Of a DNA stretch of 64,000 nt, positions 36,087 through 45,638 are shown in pieces; position 1 is the first letter of the stretch, and the number at the start of each line of letters is the position of its first letter. This stretch comes from an uncultured cyanobacterium. Its GTDB lineage: Bacteria > Cyanobacteriota > Cyanobacteriia > Cyanobacteriales > Nostocaceae. Where the stretch lies: contig CAINGU010000100.1 of NCBI GenBank assembly GCA_903848645.1, positions 1-64,000 on the forward strand, read 5' to 3'. Both the position numbers and the translations under genes were made by a program. The notes beneath the pieces are model-generated. The model worked only from the letters and a program-made list of their open reading frames with translations. It searched no databases and had not been told where the DNA came from.

Positions 36087-37036
36087 GTATTTAATTTTAG
36101 AAATTGTCTATTTAATTTCGCAGTGATTTCAGCAGCTTCAAATCCAAAATAATGATAAATTATCTGATATAGTTTAGGTGCTGTATCTTTGGGTAACTGA
36201 AAATCATGTTCTGACTCATGAATTTTTTTAATGATACTTTTAGCCCATGTTGCATTGAATAACCAAATTATCCTAGCACAATCAAACCTTGATTTATTGA
36301 TAGAATAAAGACGATCATTGTTGAGTTCATTAATTAACTTGAGATGTGTTGCCAAATTATCTGTAATTTCTAAACGATATTGATAGGTTAATGTTTTATC
36401 TTTTTTACAAACTGTTGACTCACTCCACTGTCTATAAACTGAACCAGAGTCATGAAAATATTCAAACCTTTTTCCTGCTTTGAGAAGTCGTAAATATAAC
36501 TCATGCTCTTGACAACAAGGTTGATTTGCTTTCCAACCTCCTACATCTAAAATAGCCTGTTTTTTCCACAGAGGACTACCTGTTTGTGGTAAGTACCAAA
36601 GAGCTAATAAAATCCAGGGATCATGATGTTCAGAAATAGGCAAAATTTCTTGTTTCACCATTTCTGTTTTCCAATATTCAAGAATACTTGGACTATAAAT
36701 TATATCCGTGTTGGGAACTTGTAGAGAGAAATTAACTTGTTGTTCAATTTTGTTAGGAAGTAAATAATCATCTGCATCTAAATATTGTAACCATTCTCCT
36801 GTACTTAATTCTAATAAACGATTACGTGCAATGTTACCTCCACGATTTTCTCCTGTTTCCCAATGAATAGAATCACCAAAACTTTTAATTACTGCTAAAC
36901 TTCCATCTGTAGAACCATCATCAACAACAATTACTTCTTTGTGAGGATATGTCTGATTTAAGGCACTTTTGATAGCTTGTGCAATCCATTTTTCTGCATT
37001 GTAGCAGGGAATAAGAATACTAACTTTTGGATTCAT
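36056..37036 (-). CDS. Glycosyltransferase family 2
   Basis: GT-A enzyme of 326 residues with the classic start KVSILIPCYNAEKWIAQAIKSAL, VIVVDDGSTDGSL, then LQYLDADDYLLPNKI (DXD) at about 85. It lacks an obvious membrane segment. Overlaps the downstream GT2 gene by 31 bases. Typical capsular or O-antigen glycosyltransferase. Confidence 0.92.
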   Translation of the reverse strand: MNPKVSILIPCYNAEKWIAQAIKSALNQTYPHKEVIVVDDGSTDGSLAVIKSFGDSIHWETGENRGGNIARNRLLELSTGEWLQYLDADDYLLPNKIEQQVNFSLQVPNTDIIYSPSILEYWKTEMVKQEILPISEHHDPWILLALWYLPQTGSPLWKKQAILDVGGWKANQPCCQEHELYLRLLKAGKRFEYFHDSGSVYRQWSESTVCKKDKTLTYQYRLEITDNLATHLKLINELNNDRLYSINKSRFDCARIIWLFNATWAKSIIKKIHESEHDFQLPKDTAPKLYQIIYHYFGFEAAEITAKLNRQFLKLNTWKFNFLLVL

Positions 37037-37075
37037 ACTAGGTTGATAAATCTGAATAACGAATACTTTAAATTG

Positions 37076-38056
37076 CTATTTATTTGAGATATTGAGATAT
37101 TTATTAGCTCGCATTTGGCAACGAGTTATTAAGTCATATTTAAAAGTATTATGTGGTTTAATTACAACATCACCATATTCACTCTCTGGTAGACTATTGA
37201 GTAATTCTATGTAAGTTTGATATGGATGATAGTCATCAAGAATCTTATTCCTAGCTTGTGATAAGGCAGCTTGAGATTGTGTATATAAATCCTGATCAAT
37301 AGCAGTTTCAATAGTCTTAATTGAGCTTTGAATATCATATATGTCAATGATTTTTAATGCTTCTGACTCAAAATAGTCTAATATATTTGGCGCTCCCCAG
37401 TAAAATGGAAAGCAGTTAGAAACAAAAGCATCAGCTAACTTTTCAGTCCAATAATGAGGCCATTGACCATTTTCAAGAACGATATGATATTTGTAGTCAA
37501 ACAAAGCATCTGCCTTATGATTACCTAATTCTTGAATACCTCTACCAAACCAATCTAATTGATCACCAAAATAATTTTTAAGTTCATACATAAAATGTAG
37601 TCTTTGACGATGACCAATAGTATCAGTTTTATTAGAAATTACTGCCGATATTAGTTTTTTCTTTGGTAAGTTGGATATTTCAACTGCATCACGAATATTT
37701 ATTTCTACAAACCAACGATGTCCAGAATAAGCAAATATCTGAATCTTAGATTTCACACGATTATCTTGACCTAAAGTACAATAAAATTGCCTTGTATATC
37801 CTTCAGGAAGATGGAGGATATCTGGTGGTTCTTTTAAAACTAGAAGCGTGCGTGTTTTTGGACAGGTTAATTCATAAGTTTGATCTAATTCTCTATAACT
37901 TTGGTCAACTACAATTCCATCAAATTTGCCTTTTTGGGGATTGATAATAAATTCTGTTTCACCCCAACAATGTTCTCCAGTATTTGTTAAATACTGTTTA
38001 AATTCATTGTGTTTATCAACATATCTATCTGGCATCAATAAAGCGATTAAATTCAT
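37076..38056 (-). CDS. GT10-like (alpha-1,3-fucosyltransferase family) glycosyltransferase
   Basis: A 326-residue protein whose C-terminal half has the GT10 signature: YKYHIVLENGQWPHYWTEKLADAF followed by SNCFPFYWGAPNILDYF, which in fucosyltransferases binds GDP-fucose. The N-terminal acceptor domain is divergent. I infer transfer of fucose or a related GDP-sugar; no GDP-fucose synthesis genes are in the window. Upstream spacer of 182 bases may hold a promoter. Confidence 0.75.
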   Translation of the reverse strand: MNLIALLMPDRYVDKHNEFKQYLTNTGEHCWGETEFIINPQKGKFDGIVVDQSYRELDQTYELTCPKTRTLLVLKEPPDILHLPEGYTRQFYCTLGQDNRVKSKIQIFAYSGHRWFVEINIRDAVEISNLPKKKLISAVISNKTDTIGHRQRLHFMYELKNYFGDQLDWFGRGIQELGNHKADALFDYKYHIVLENGQWPHYWTEKLADAFVSNCFPFYWGAPNILDYFESEALKIIDIYDIQSSIKTIETAIDQDLYTQSQAALSQARNKILDDYHPYQTYIELLNSLPESEYGDVVIKPHNTFKYDLITRCQMRANKYLNISNK

Positions 38057-38238
38057 ATATTAAAATTTAATTAAGTGGTTTATTAGTAATAAATAAAATT
38101 ATGTGAAGAAAGGTAAGGCAGACACAGTAACTCCTAAAACTAACATATTCTTAATATTTTATTGCATATTAGGGCTTGTTTCTGCTAACTTATGTATAAG
38201 ATACCTCATCAACTCATCAAGTAATTGAGTTTAACAAA

Positions 38239-40155
38239 TCATTTTAATATTACATATCTATACCAACATTCCAAATAAATTAATTTATAAACCATTGCGT
38301 AATTGTTTGTATAATCTCTGAATAGCTTTTCAATATATTCCCTATTCAAAAAACCAAGCTGAACTAAATTTCCTTCTAAAACCAGTTGACGATATTTTTC
38401 TAACAATGCCTTAATCCATTCTTTATAGGGAGGTTCAAATCCACGTTTTTCTCGCTGAAGTACATGATTTGGTAAAGCATTTTTCAAGGCATTTCTTAAC
38501 CAATACTTTGAACTATACTGATGATCAGGTTGTGATTTCCGCAGTCCCATAACTAATTCAATTAGTTTGTAATCTAGTAAAGGAATACGAACTTCTACAC
38601 TAGAAGCCATACTAGTGCGATCGCCCAAGGATAAACAATTGGAAACTTGCCATGTATCAAATACTAACTGACACATTTGGTTAGGAATATCTGTCCATTC
38701 CCCAGGAACAATAAACGGTTGAAAGGGATTGCGATCAGGTAATTGTTCTATAAATGCTTGAGTGTACAAATTTTCACTGTGATGCCAGGCCTGTCTAAAA
38801 TCCAATCTAGTATTATAGAAGGGCATTTGCTGCGGATACCAAGGAGCTATACCACTGATTTCTAATCCTTGCCTGAAGCTAGAAGCCATGATGCTAGGTA
38901 GTTTTACACTATTAGCGATTCTATTATATAACGGAAATGCAGTAATTTTGTCTAATTCTGCCCAAGAGTCAGAAAAGTTTCCTAATTTGGTGACTAGATT
39001 AAGTTTGTTTTCAGCTAGTCTAAGTGCATTCAATACCCAATCATAACCCCAAAATAGTTCATCGCCCCCTAAACCACTCAACATGACTTTAATTCCTGAA
39101 TTTGCGGCTGATTTCATCACTGCAAAATGCCCATAAGCAGCGATATCAGCAATTGGATCATCAATCGAACGGACTAATTCTGGGAAAAAATCTACTAGTT
39201 CTGAGGTGCGAAGCTCAATTTCTTGAAAAGGCAAACCTAAGTATTGGGCTAATTCTGCCGCATCTGCGCGTTCATCACAAGGTGGTCTACCTTCATAACC
39301 TATACTCAATGCTTGAAGTGTATTTTTATATTTAGGGGCTGCTAGAGCCGCTATTCCTCCAGAATCAAGTCCACTACTGAGGGCTATACCAATCGGTACA
39401 TCAGAACGTAAGGTTAAATCAATAACTCGATCAAGTTCCTGACGAATAAGTGGGATTGGATCACCTTCTACTGGCTGAATTTTTCCTAAACTCCAATAAC
39501 GCTGTGGATTTATTTGCCAATCTTCGCAGTTAATTAATAGATAATGAGCAGCAGGAAGTTTATGAACACCGACTAAAGGTGTGCGCGGCTCTGGAACATA
39601 TTGATAATGTAAATATAAATCAATAGCGATAGGATCAAGAGCCGGAGTGTGAGGTAAGAGTGTGAGTAGGGCTTTTAGTTCTGAGGTAAAGTAGAAACTA
39701 TTGTGATCACACCAATAATAAAGCGGTTTTTCTCCAGTGCGATCGCGGGCAAGAAATAACTTTTTAGTAGTTCTATCCCAAATAGCAAAAGCAAACATCC
39801 CTCTCAACTTTTCCAAACACTGACTACCCCAATGAACGTAAGCCGCTATTAAAACTTCTGTATCACTTTGGCTAATAAAGGTATATCCCTTAGCAAAAAG
39901 TTCCTCTCGAATTTCAATATAGTTATAAATTTCCCCATTAAATATTATTTGAAATCGCCCATTTTCATAACTCATGGGTTGATTTCCTAAAGGACTTAAA
40001 TCTAAAATTGAAAGGCGAGTATGTCCCAATTGAATGTGATCATCTTTCCATGTTCCTTGATAATCAGGTCCACGATGAAATAAAGCTTTTAAAGATATTT
40101 CTAATTTATCTTCATAACCTGGATTTTTAGACAAAACACCTGAAATACCACACAT
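38239..40155 (-). CDS. asnB: Glutamine-hydrolysing asparagine synthase
   Basis: Class II glutamine amidotransferase fused to an AsnB synthetase domain, 638 residues. Cys2 of MCGISGV is the nucleophile; RLSILDLSPLGNQPM and FNGEIYNYIEIREEL are the glutaminase motifs. The ATP pyrophosphatase loop is ALSSGLDSGGIAAL (260-267), followed by SGLGGDELFWGYDW. AsnB paralogues inside polysaccharide loci (WbpS/AsnH-like) often amidate sugar acids and do not make asparagine, which is likely here given the neighbours. Confidence 0.92.
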   Translation of the reverse strand: MCGISGVLSKNPGYEDKLEISLKALFHRGPDYQGTWKDDHIQLGHTRLSILDLSPLGNQPMSYENGRFQIIFNGEIYNYIEIREELFAKGYTFISQSDTEVLIAAYVHWGSQCLEKLRGMFAFAIWDRTTKKLFLARDRTGEKPLYYWCDHNSFYFTSELKALLTLLPHTPALDPIAIDLYLHYQYVPEPRTPLVGVHKLPAAHYLLINCEDWQINPQRYWSLGKIQPVEGDPIPLIRQELDRVIDLTLRSDVPIGIALSSGLDSGGIAALAAPKYKNTLQALSIGYEGRPPCDERADAAELAQYLGLPFQEIELRTSELVDFFPELVRSIDDPIADIAAYGHFAVMKSAANSGIKVMLSGLGGDELFWGYDWVLNALRLAENKLNLVTKLGNFSDSWAELDKITAFPLYNRIANSVKLPSIMASSFRQGLEISGIAPWYPQQMPFYNTRLDFRQAWHHSENLYTQAFIEQLPDRNPFQPFIVPGEWTDIPNQMCQLVFDTWQVSNCLSLGDRTSMASSVEVRIPLLDYKLIELVMGLRKSQPDHQYSSKYWLRNALKNALPNHVLQREKRGFEPPYKEWIKALLEKYRQLVLEGNLVQLGFLNREYIEKLFRDYTNNYAMVYKLIYLECWYRYVILK

Positions 40156-40170
40156 GGAATCACCAATAGT

Positions 40171-41274
40171 TTAAGAATTCATTAAACATTGCTTATAAAC
40201 CTCAACAGTTTCATAACCTATTTTCTGCCAATCTAAATTATCACAAGCTGTAACCACAAGGTGGCTTAATTCTTGTAAATTGCAGTTACGACTATGGGAA
40301 ATTGCTGATTCTAAGCCTTGTTCATCTTTTGGGTCATATAGTAAGGCGTTAGCTTGGCTTAATAACTCTGGTAAGCTGCCAATCTTGGGTGCAATTATAG
40401 GTTTACCAAAAGACATGGCTAAAATTACACTACCAGAAGTTAGGACATTTTGAAAAGGTAAAATTACTATATCCGCCGCACTAAAAAATACATTGATATC
40501 CTGATTTGGTATAAAATAGTCATGCAAAACTACATTTTTTACTTGGGTTATCTGTTCTTGAATCTTTTGCCCATATTCTTGATTTAGAGGATTACCAGCA
40601 ATTAAAAGTAAGCTATCTTCCCAAGTTTGTTCATGAGTTTGCCAGACTCGGAGTAAATTTTCAACACCTTTATATGGCCTAATCATTCCTAAATTGAGAT
40701 AGATCAATTTATTTAAAGGTAAATTGAGTTTATTTCTCGCTTCAGATTTGGCGATTAAATCACCATATACACTTCTATAATGACCATGAGGAATAGTAAT
40801 TGCTTTGCTGGCTGCAAATTTATATTTTTGAGAAATAGGTGCTATAAATGACTGATTATGGACAATTACTTTATTAGTCAATTTAACCAATATTTGTCTA
40901 ACCCATAGTTCTAAACCAGAGAAATGAGTATCATGTTCTAGATAGTTATGTATTGTCCATACAACTTTTATTCCTAATAAACGCACTAATAAAATATCAA
41001 TTAAAAATTTAACTGCATATACAAGATGAACAAATATATTTTCTCCCTTCACATAAGTTTCTAACCAATGTAAATGAAAAATATCAATAGGTTCTTGCTC
41101 ATCTAAAACTGCTCTTGTAATTGGGAAAACACGATGATAACCAATAGGGAAACATACTTGAACATCATATTTTTGAATAGCATCAGCCAGTAGTTTTTGA
41201 TAAGGGTTATCAATGCGGTAATCTGGCATCATCAAAACTCTTAATGGTTTTTTGGAGTGATTGTTATAACTCAT
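40171..41274 (-). CDS. Glycosyltransferase family 4
   Basis: GT-B enzyme of 367 residues: VLMMPDYRIDNPYQKLLADAI at the N-terminus, LIYLNLGMIRPYKGVENLLRVW opening the C-terminal domain, then AADIVILPFQNVLTSGSVILAMSFGKPIIAP, where the E-X7-E motif is replaced by a Ser/Thr-rich version (TSGSVILA) seen in some GT4 members. It lies two bases downstream of the next gene's stop, so in the same operon. Confidence 0.85.
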   Translation of the reverse strand: MSYNNHSKKPLRVLMMPDYRIDNPYQKLLADAIQKYDVQVCFPIGYHRVFPITRAVLDEQEPIDIFHLHWLETYVKGENIFVHLVYAVKFLIDILLVRLLGIKVVWTIHNYLEHDTHFSGLELWVRQILVKLTNKVIVHNQSFIAPISQKYKFAASKAITIPHGHYRSVYGDLIAKSEARNKLNLPLNKLIYLNLGMIRPYKGVENLLRVWQTHEQTWEDSLLLIAGNPLNQEYGQKIQEQITQVKNVVLHDYFIPNQDINVFFSAADIVILPFQNVLTSGSVILAMSFGKPIIAPKIGSLPELLSQANALLYDPKDEQGLESAISHSRNCNLQELSHLVVTACDNLDWQKIGYETVEVYKQCLMNS

Positions 41275-41276
41275 CG

Positions 41277-42173
41277 CTATAAATCTTTGAGAAAATTGTT
41301 TTGTACTAAATGACGAATCCCTTCGCTATACATTAAATGTCGAATTGCACCAACATAGTGACGAGATGGAGAACCATTGATATTTCCTTCTAAATGCACA
41401 TCATAAGTAGGAGGTAAAAGTTCTACTCCAAATCGAGAACTGCATAAAGCATGAATAGTTTGTTCAATACGCCAGAAATGGCCAATAATATTTGGTAAAG
41501 CTAAGAATTCTTCTATCCACTCGAAATTCAGTGAATCTTTATGAATTAGTCCTAATCCTGAATTTATTCTTGCAGCTATATCAAAACCAAGATGAGTTTT
41601 TACAACTTCCGGTTCAACTGTATAAGCACTTTCGACATCACCGTTAAGTGTATTAATTTGATATTCTGGGTTTTCAATCCGGTTGAGTAGTTCCGTAGGT
41701 TGTGCAAAGAAGAGGATATCGCTATCTAGGAGTAATAAGCGATCGCTTTGTAAATATACAGCAAAATCAAATACTTTAGGTGAAAGATGATTGGTTTTGC
41801 GAAACTCTAAACAGCTAGGATATGATGATAATAATGGTAAAACTTTTTCATCAGCCTGTTTTCTCTCAATAATCCGCGCCTTGGGAAAGTGATATTGTAA
41901 AGTGGCAATATTTTCTTGAGTTAGAGTTCCATCATCATGAATACATAAAGCATATTGACGTTGGGAAAAATGATAAAAAGACTTTAAAGTCCAAATCAGA
42001 TTTAGCCAATCATTTGCATAAGTAAGAACATGAATTTCACAAGTTAGATCATTTGCGTTGAGAATAGGTTTAGTCTTGAGAATACGATATCTGACACTAT
42101 CTCGGTAATAAGCAGTACCGAAACCATGTTGATATTTTTGTTTAATTTTGAGTACAACAGAACCAAGCGACAT
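41277..42173 (-). CDS. Putative GT-A glycosyltransferase (GT8-like)
   Basis: A 298-residue protein with a nucleotide-diphosphosugar transferase look: EIHVLTYANDWLNLIWTLKSFYHF, YALCIHDDGTLT and especially RLLLLDSDILFFAQPTELL, a DXD motif of the GT8/GT-A type at about residue 150. The family is not one I can name precisely. Context in the polysaccharide operon supports the call. Confidence 0.7.
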   Translation of the reverse strand: MSLGSVVLKIKQKYQHGFGTAYYRDSVRYRILKTKPILNANDLTCEIHVLTYANDWLNLIWTLKSFYHFSQRQYALCIHDDGTLTQENIATLQYHFPKARIIERKQADEKVLPLLSSYPSCLEFRKTNHLSPKVFDFAVYLQSDRLLLLDSDILFFAQPTELLNRIENPEYQINTLNGDVESAYTVEPEVVKTHLGFDIAARINSGLGLIHKDSLNFEWIEEFLALPNIIGHFWRIEQTIHALCSSRFGVELLPPTYDVHLEGNINGSPSRHYVGAIRHLMYSEGIRHLVQNNFLKDL

Positions 42174-42179
42174 AAATAA

Positions 42180-43211
42180 CTAATCCTTCGTTTTACTCAA
42201 ACCTAGAGCTTTGCGAAACATTCCCCATGTTGCTCTATATAATAAATATGATGGATGTTCAATCAACATATTCAATGTTGCAGAAATAAAGTTACCTATC
42301 CCTCCAGTTTCATAAAGATTAGTAACCTTACTTAAATCCATAAAATACTGACACTCAGTCATCTTTTTTTGTACATAAATCTGATCCTGTGGAGGTAATT
42401 TGGGAATAAATCGAGGGATAATTTTCAAGTCTTCTTCTCTAAAAGATCCCATATTACCTTGAGAAACAGTTTTGCTTTGATTATGTAATCGCGCTTTTGC
42501 TAACAGTTCTGGTAGTATTTTAGGTGTAATCTCATCTACTAATAACCGCATACCAAATTCCGCATCCATAGAATAATGTAAAGACTCATCAAAAAAACCA
42601 TATTCATGGAGAACTTTGGATGACATAAAATTGGAAACTTGAATAGCTACTGCTCTTGGTCCTTCCCATCGAATTAAAGTTTCTTTCATTCCCGGAAATG
42701 GAATAGGAATTAGTTTTTCCAAAAAATCACCTTTTTCATCAATATATTCTCCATAACCAGTAACCCAATAAGTGTTTGGATCTTGCTGAAATTCAGCAGC
42801 AACTTTATGAAATGTTCCTTTCTCATATATGTCATCGCTATTTATATATGCCCATATATTTCCTGAGATTTTTTTTAAGCCTTTGTTGATAGCATCACTT
42901 TGACCATTATCTTTTTCACTTACCCAGTAAGTTAGATAATTAGCATATTTTTCAATAATTTCTTTACTATTGTCTGTACTACCACCATCAATGATAATAT
43001 ATTCTAAATTAGGATAGTTCTGTAGAAGTACAGAACGAATAGTTTCTTCTAAGAATTGACCTTGGTTGTAAGAAGCTGTAACAATACTAATTTTTGGATA
43101 GATAGTTTTATCAGCATTTAAAATAGATAAATTTCCTGTTTCTTCAGTCCAAGGAAATCCTGTTTTTTCATCAGGTGGTAGAGGAAGTTGGGAAAGTAAT
43201 CCATGATACAT
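42180..43211 (-). CDS. Glycosyltransferase family 2 (tandem paralogue A)
   Basis: GT-A enzyme of 343 residues. After an unusual N-terminal leader (LPLPPDEKTGFPWTEETGN) comes KISIVTASYNQGQFLEETIRSV, IIIDGGSTDNSKEII, and AYINSDDIYEKGTF (metal site). Its first ~130 residues are nearly the same as those of the adjacent gene at 43280, including the leader, while the C-terminal halves differ. The two therefore come from a tandem duplication with divergence of acceptor specificity. Confidence 0.92.
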   Translation of the reverse strand: MYHGLLSQLPLPPDEKTGFPWTEETGNLSILNADKTIYPKISIVTASYNQGQFLEETIRSVLLQNYPNLEYIIIDGGSTDNSKEIIEKYANYLTYWVSEKDNGQSDAINKGLKKISGNIWAYINSDDIYEKGTFHKVAAEFQQDPNTYWVTGYGEYIDEKGDFLEKLIPIPFPGMKETLIRWEGPRAVAIQVSNFMSSKVLHEYGFFDESLHYSMDAEFGMRLLVDEITPKILPELLAKARLHNQSKTVSQGNMGSFREEDLKIIPRFIPKLPPQDQIYVQKKMTECQYFMDLSKVTNLYETGGIGNFISATLNMLIEHPSYLLYRATWGMFRKALGLSKTKD

Positions 43212-43279
43212 TGTTTTTAATTTCCTAAACTAATTATTCCATACAAAAGTATAAACAGAAATTATATTTAATCAGGTAT

Positions 43280-44302
43280 TCAATTTAAAACAGATTTTAT
43301 GCGATTACTAAAGTCAGATGTTAATAAAATACAAGGATTATTCAAAATAATTAGAAATAATTTTAGATATCTTATTAATTTACTATCTTTGGTTTGAAGA
43401 GATATTTCGATTTGTTTGAGAAAAACAGCTTGATATGACCACTTTCCCTGTAAAACTAATCGCTTTTGAGGTGATATTTTTGTTGAATTACTCCAAAGAA
43501 TTGGATGTACAACCTGAAGTAATTCTTCTGCTACCTTTTCACTGTGATTTGATTTTTGAATAGGTGTAAATCTAAAACAAGAAAATTCACTATGTATGCT
43601 CCCAACTCTACCTCCTGTATTTAATATTCTTAACCAATACTCATAATCCATTACATAATTTAGTTGCTCTTTAAATAAACCAACTTTATTAGTAATACGT
43701 CTTGTCCAAAAAACTTCTGGTTGAACAAATTGGCGTTGTTTCCACCAAACATCCCATAAATCTAAAATCTCTTCTAACTTATGAATATTGCCAAATTGCT
43801 CACCAATTTTTTCACCTTCCTGATTTACATAACGACAGATTCCGTGTAGCAATTCAGTATCAGGAAATTGGCGAAAATGTTCAGCAACCTTGAATAGTGT
43901 TCCTGGTAGATAATAGTCATCACTATTCAGATAAGCTATGATTTCACCTGTTGCTTTTGTAAGTCCTTTATTAATAGCATGAGCTTGTCCATTATCTGGT
44001 TCACTTACCCAATATGATATCCAAGGTTCATATTGCTTGATAATGTCTACAGTATTATCTGTGCTACCACCATCAATAATGATATATTCTAAGTTGGGGT
44101 AATTTTGTAGCAGAACAGAGCGAATAGTCTCTTCTAAAAATTGTCCTTGGTTGTAAGAAGGTGTAATAATACTAATTTTTGGATATATATTTTTATCAGT
44201 ACCCAAATTTAAAATAGATAAATTTCCTGTTTCCTCATTCCAGGGAAATCCAGTTTTTTCCTGTAGTGGTGTAGGTAGTTTTGATAGTAATTCATTCAAC
44301 AT
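43280..44302 (-). CDS. Glycosyltransferase family 2 (tandem paralogue B)
   Basis: GT-A enzyme of 340 residues: leader LPTPLQEKTGFPWNEETGN, KISIITPSYNQGQFLEETIRSV, IIIDGGSTDNTVDII, AYLNSDDYYLPGTL. The C-terminal half (VNQEGEKIGEQFG; VFWTRRITNKVGLFKEQLNY) differs from paralogue A. Located 68 bases upstream of A in the same operon. Confidence 0.92.
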   Translation of the reverse strand: MLNELLSKLPTPLQEKTGFPWNEETGNLSILNLGTDKNIYPKISIITPSYNQGQFLEETIRSVLLQNYPNLEYIIIDGGSTDNTVDIIKQYEPWISYWVSEPDNGQAHAINKGLTKATGEIIAYLNSDDYYLPGTLFKVAEHFRQFPDTELLHGICRYVNQEGEKIGEQFGNIHKLEEILDLWDVWWKQRQFVQPEVFWTRRITNKVGLFKEQLNYVMDYEYWLRILNTGGRVGSIHSEFSCFRFTPIQKSNHSEKVAEELLQVVHPILWSNSTKISPQKRLVLQGKWSYQAVFLKQIEISLQTKDSKLIRYLKLFLIILNNPCILLTSDFSNRIKSVLN

Positions 44303-44414
44303 GACAAGAATTGTAATTGCAGCACTTGTTGATATAGTTCAATATACCGTTTAGCCTGTAGTTCTAGGCTATACTTATTAACTGTGATTACCCAACAATT
44401 TTAACTTATAAATC

Positions 44415-45638
44415 TTAGAGATGTAAAAATTCTTTCACTGCTGACCAACGAACCTCAAAAGTATGACAACGCTCAATTAGACCCTTTGCATTTTCTTGAA
44501 GACGTTTTATTTCACCAGTGGAAGTATATATGCGAACTAAAGCCTCCGCCATCAAATCAGGACGATAACGAGATACTAAAACACCATTGAAATTATCGTG
44601 TATAGTTTCTCGATTACCAATAATATCAAAGGCAATGACCACACATCCAGAAGCAAGGGATTCAATGACGGTTCTGGGACAACCTTCACCCCAAAGAGAA
44701 TCTTTGCCGATATTCATACTTATAAAGACTTCGCAGGTTTGCATTTCTCCTAAAATCTCAGATTCAACTCCACTGATTTGGTGAAACTCTAATTCTAAAT
44801 TTTTTTCCTGAGTAAAATCCAGAATGGTATTTATGTATTCTTGGGTATGTATTCCTTCATTCATATAACCAATTCGGTGTTTTTTACGGCTGAGTGGATT
44901 TGAAACCCATAGAGATGTATCTATTAAGTTAGGGATAATTACACAGGAGCGTTTAAAATTTGCCATGTGCCAGGCTTGAATAGTACGAGAAATGGCAGCA
45001 GTGTTTTTAATTTTGTGCCTGTAAAGTTTTGCAAGTAGAGGAAAGTGATAATTATCGGTGTAGGCAAGTTCCATGTCCCAAAAATATAATGATGGACTAG
45101 CCTGAATAAAGGCTGTTGCTGTTGCCCATGATGTGACACAACGAATATTATTGTTTTGCTTAACAATTTCCTGAAACTTGTCTAATGAAATATGTGACTG
45201 ATGGTCTAACAGCCAAGGCTCATAAGTTCCATCATAGGTAACTACATAAGCTTCATAACCACGCTCTCGTAATAGTTTAACTAAGTAATTAAGTTCTTTT
45301 GTTCCACCACAGAATTTTGCATTACCACCAAATTCAGCATCACGACAATAAGATGCAAAAATGATAGGTTTTTCTTCGGGAGTTTGGGATGGATTGACTC
45401 TTAAATAATCAGAAAAATTCTTCTTTTGATTATTATTTCTCACAATACCCAATTTAACGGCTATAGATTTAATAGCTTTATGAGTATTTGTAGAATGTAA
45501 AATATTCGAGATAAACGCGATGGTATGCGTATGTAATTCCTGAATAAATGTAGGAATTAAATAAGAAAATGCTAATCTAATACGAGACAAAGCATTTCGT
45601 GTTCGCCAGTATAACATTAGTTTTTTAGTAGGTTTCAA
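44415..45638 (-). CDS. Glycosyltransferase, GT-B fold
   Basis: A 407-residue protein whose C-terminal half has SLWGEGCPRTVIESLASGCVVIAFD and FNGVLVSRYRPDLMAEAL, similar to GT4-type nucleotide-sugar sites. The first ~80 residues are a basic leader I do not recognise; PIIFASYCRDAEFGGNAKFCGGTKELNYL opens the Rossmann-like N-terminal domain. Overlaps the upstream methyltransferase gene by 14 bases. Confidence 0.78.
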   Translation of the reverse strand: MKPTKKLMLYWRTRNALSRIRLAFSYLIPTFIQELHTHTIAFISNILHSTNTHKAIKSIAVKLGIVRNNNQKKNFSDYLRVNPSQTPEEKPIIFASYCRDAEFGGNAKFCGGTKELNYLVKLLRERGYEAYVVTYDGTYEPWLLDHQSHISLDKFQEIVKQNNNIRCVTSWATATAFIQASPSLYFWDMELAYTDNYHFPLLAKLYRHKIKNTAAISRTIQAWHMANFKRSCVIIPNLIDTSLWVSNPLSRKKHRIGYMNEGIHTQEYINTILDFTQEKNLELEFHQISGVESEILGEMQTCEVFISMNIGKDSLWGEGCPRTVIESLASGCVVIAFDIIGNRETIHDNFNGVLVSRYRPDLMAEALVRIYTSTGEIKRLQENAKGLIERCHTFEVRWSAVKEFLHL

